A stretch of 6,568 bases of DNA, taken from positions 1-6,568 of the forward strand of contig JAQUUF010000068.1 of NCBI GenBank assembly GCA_028693975.1, read 5' to 3'. The stretch comes from Acidaminococcaceae bacterium (GTDB lineage: Bacteria > Bacillota > Negativicutes > Acidaminococcales > Acidaminococcaceae). Position 1 is the first letter of the stretch; each line of letters begins with the position of its first letter. The notes under the pieces were generated by a model that had not been told where the DNA came from, searched no databases, and worked only from the letters and a program-made list of their open reading frames with translations. The translations under genes and the position numbers were made by a program. Positions 6,247 through 6,568 of the stretch are shown here, one piece after another.

Positions 6247-6258
6247 CAAAAACAACAA
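6230..6258 (-). promoter_or_regulatory. Probable promoter of the polyamine operon
   Basis: On the minus strand TTGTTG (6253-6258) and TAAAAT (6230-6235) are 17 bases apart. The -10 matches five of six and has an extended TGn element just before it (6236-6238); the -35 matches only three of six. Transcription would start near 6223 and give a leader of about 100 bases before the GTG. It is the best candidate in the gap between the gdh terminator and the dehydrogenase gene. Confidence 0.55.
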
Positions 6259-6314
6259 TAAAATAGACCGTTTCTTCTCCGTTTTCCCTTGCGCGGATAA
6301 GAATAATAGCACTT

Positions 6315-6345
6315 AAAAAGGCACGAACCATAAGGTTCGTGCCTT
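6315..6345 (-). terminator. Rho-independent terminator after glutamate dehydrogenase
   Basis: A perfect 12-base-pair stem (6318-6329 with 6334-6345) closes a four-base loop. Read on the minus strand it is followed directly by a T tract (TTTTT from 6319 to 6315). It lies 15 bases past the glutamate dehydrogenase stop and separates that gene from the polyamine operon. Confidence 0.92.
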
Positions 6346-6360
6346 AATTACAACAAGAAA

Positions 6361-6568
6361 TTATTTAGGATCGTACATGCCACGAATCTTCATAGCCTCA
6401 TTGATACGACCAATAGCAGATATGTAAGCGCCTACACGCATATCAACCTTGTACTCTTTAGACGCATCATATACTTCTTTGAAGGCTTTCTTCATCAACG
6501 CTACTTGTTTGTCGATTACTTCTTCTTCTGTCCAGAAGTATCTATACAAATTCTGTACCCACTCGAAG
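6361..6568 (-). CDS. gdhA: Glutamate dehydrogenase, C-terminal 68 residues
   Basis: The 3' end of a Glu/Leu/Phe/Val dehydrogenase gene; the start lies beyond the right edge. The visible reading frame begins FEWVQNLYRYFWTEEEV and ends in a TAA at 6361-6363. The FEWVQN segment and the closing helix AYISAIGRINEAMKIRGMYDPK are typical of hexameric bacterial glutamate dehydrogenases, which interconvert glutamate and 2-oxoglutarate plus ammonia using NAD(P)H. Nothing in this fragment shows cofactor preference. The TTG at 6549 is an internal codon, not a start, since the conserved frame continues upstream without a stop. The gene has its own terminator just downstream. Confidence 0.92.
   Translation of the reverse strand, partial: FEWVQNLYRYFWTEEEVIDKQVALMKKAFKEVYDASKEYKVDMRVGAYISAIGRINEAMKIRGMYDPK

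Overview
The window is a bacterial chromosomal segment in which every gene I can support lies on the minus strand. Reading in the direction of transcription (right to left), it holds the 3' end of a glutamate dehydrogenase gene with its terminator, then a two-gene polyamine operon (carboxynorspermidine/carboxyspermidine dehydrogenase followed by the decarboxylase nspC) with its own promoter region and terminator, then the first four genes of an Rnf ion-pumping ferredoxin:NAD+ oxidoreductase operon in the order rnfC-rnfD-rnfG-rnfE. rnfE runs off the left edge; the usual next genes, rnfA and rnfB, would lie beyond it.

The organism looks like an anaerobic, moderately AT-rich Firmicute. Rnf in the CDGE order, a catabolic-type glutamate dehydrogenase and the aspartate-semialdehyde route to spermidine would fit an amino-acid- or dicarboxylate-using gut anaerobe, for example a member of the Negativicutes. 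That placement is inference from gene content and protein character, not from any marker gene. Strong AGGAGG-type ribosome binding sites and U-tract terminators fit it.

Layout: 1-507 rnfE (C-terminus cut off); 525-1079 rnfG; 1072-2115 rnfD; 2121-3491 rnfC; 3492-3693 intergenic, holding the rnf promoter with a Rex-like palindrome over its -35 region and the terminator of the upstream operon; 3694-4863 nspC; 4865-6124 the carboxynorspermidine dehydrogenase gene; 6125-6360 intergenic, holding a two-Shine-Dalgarno leader, a promoter with an inverted repeat around the -10, and the glutamate dehydrogenase terminator; 6361-6568 the glutamate dehydrogenase C-terminus.

Function: the Rnf complex couples electron flow between reduced ferredoxin and NAD+ to ion transport across the membrane. 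The polyamine pair condenses a diamine with aspartate semialdehyde and decarboxylates the product to spermidine or norspermidine. Glutamate dehydrogenase links glutamate and 2-oxoglutarate through a nicotinamide cofactor. I see no mobile element, CRISPR array, tRNA or rRNA. No wholly new system is evident. The points most worth a second look are the Rex-like site at the rnf promoter, the atypical flavin-attachment motifs of RnfG and RnfD, and the double-start leader of the dehydrogenase gene.
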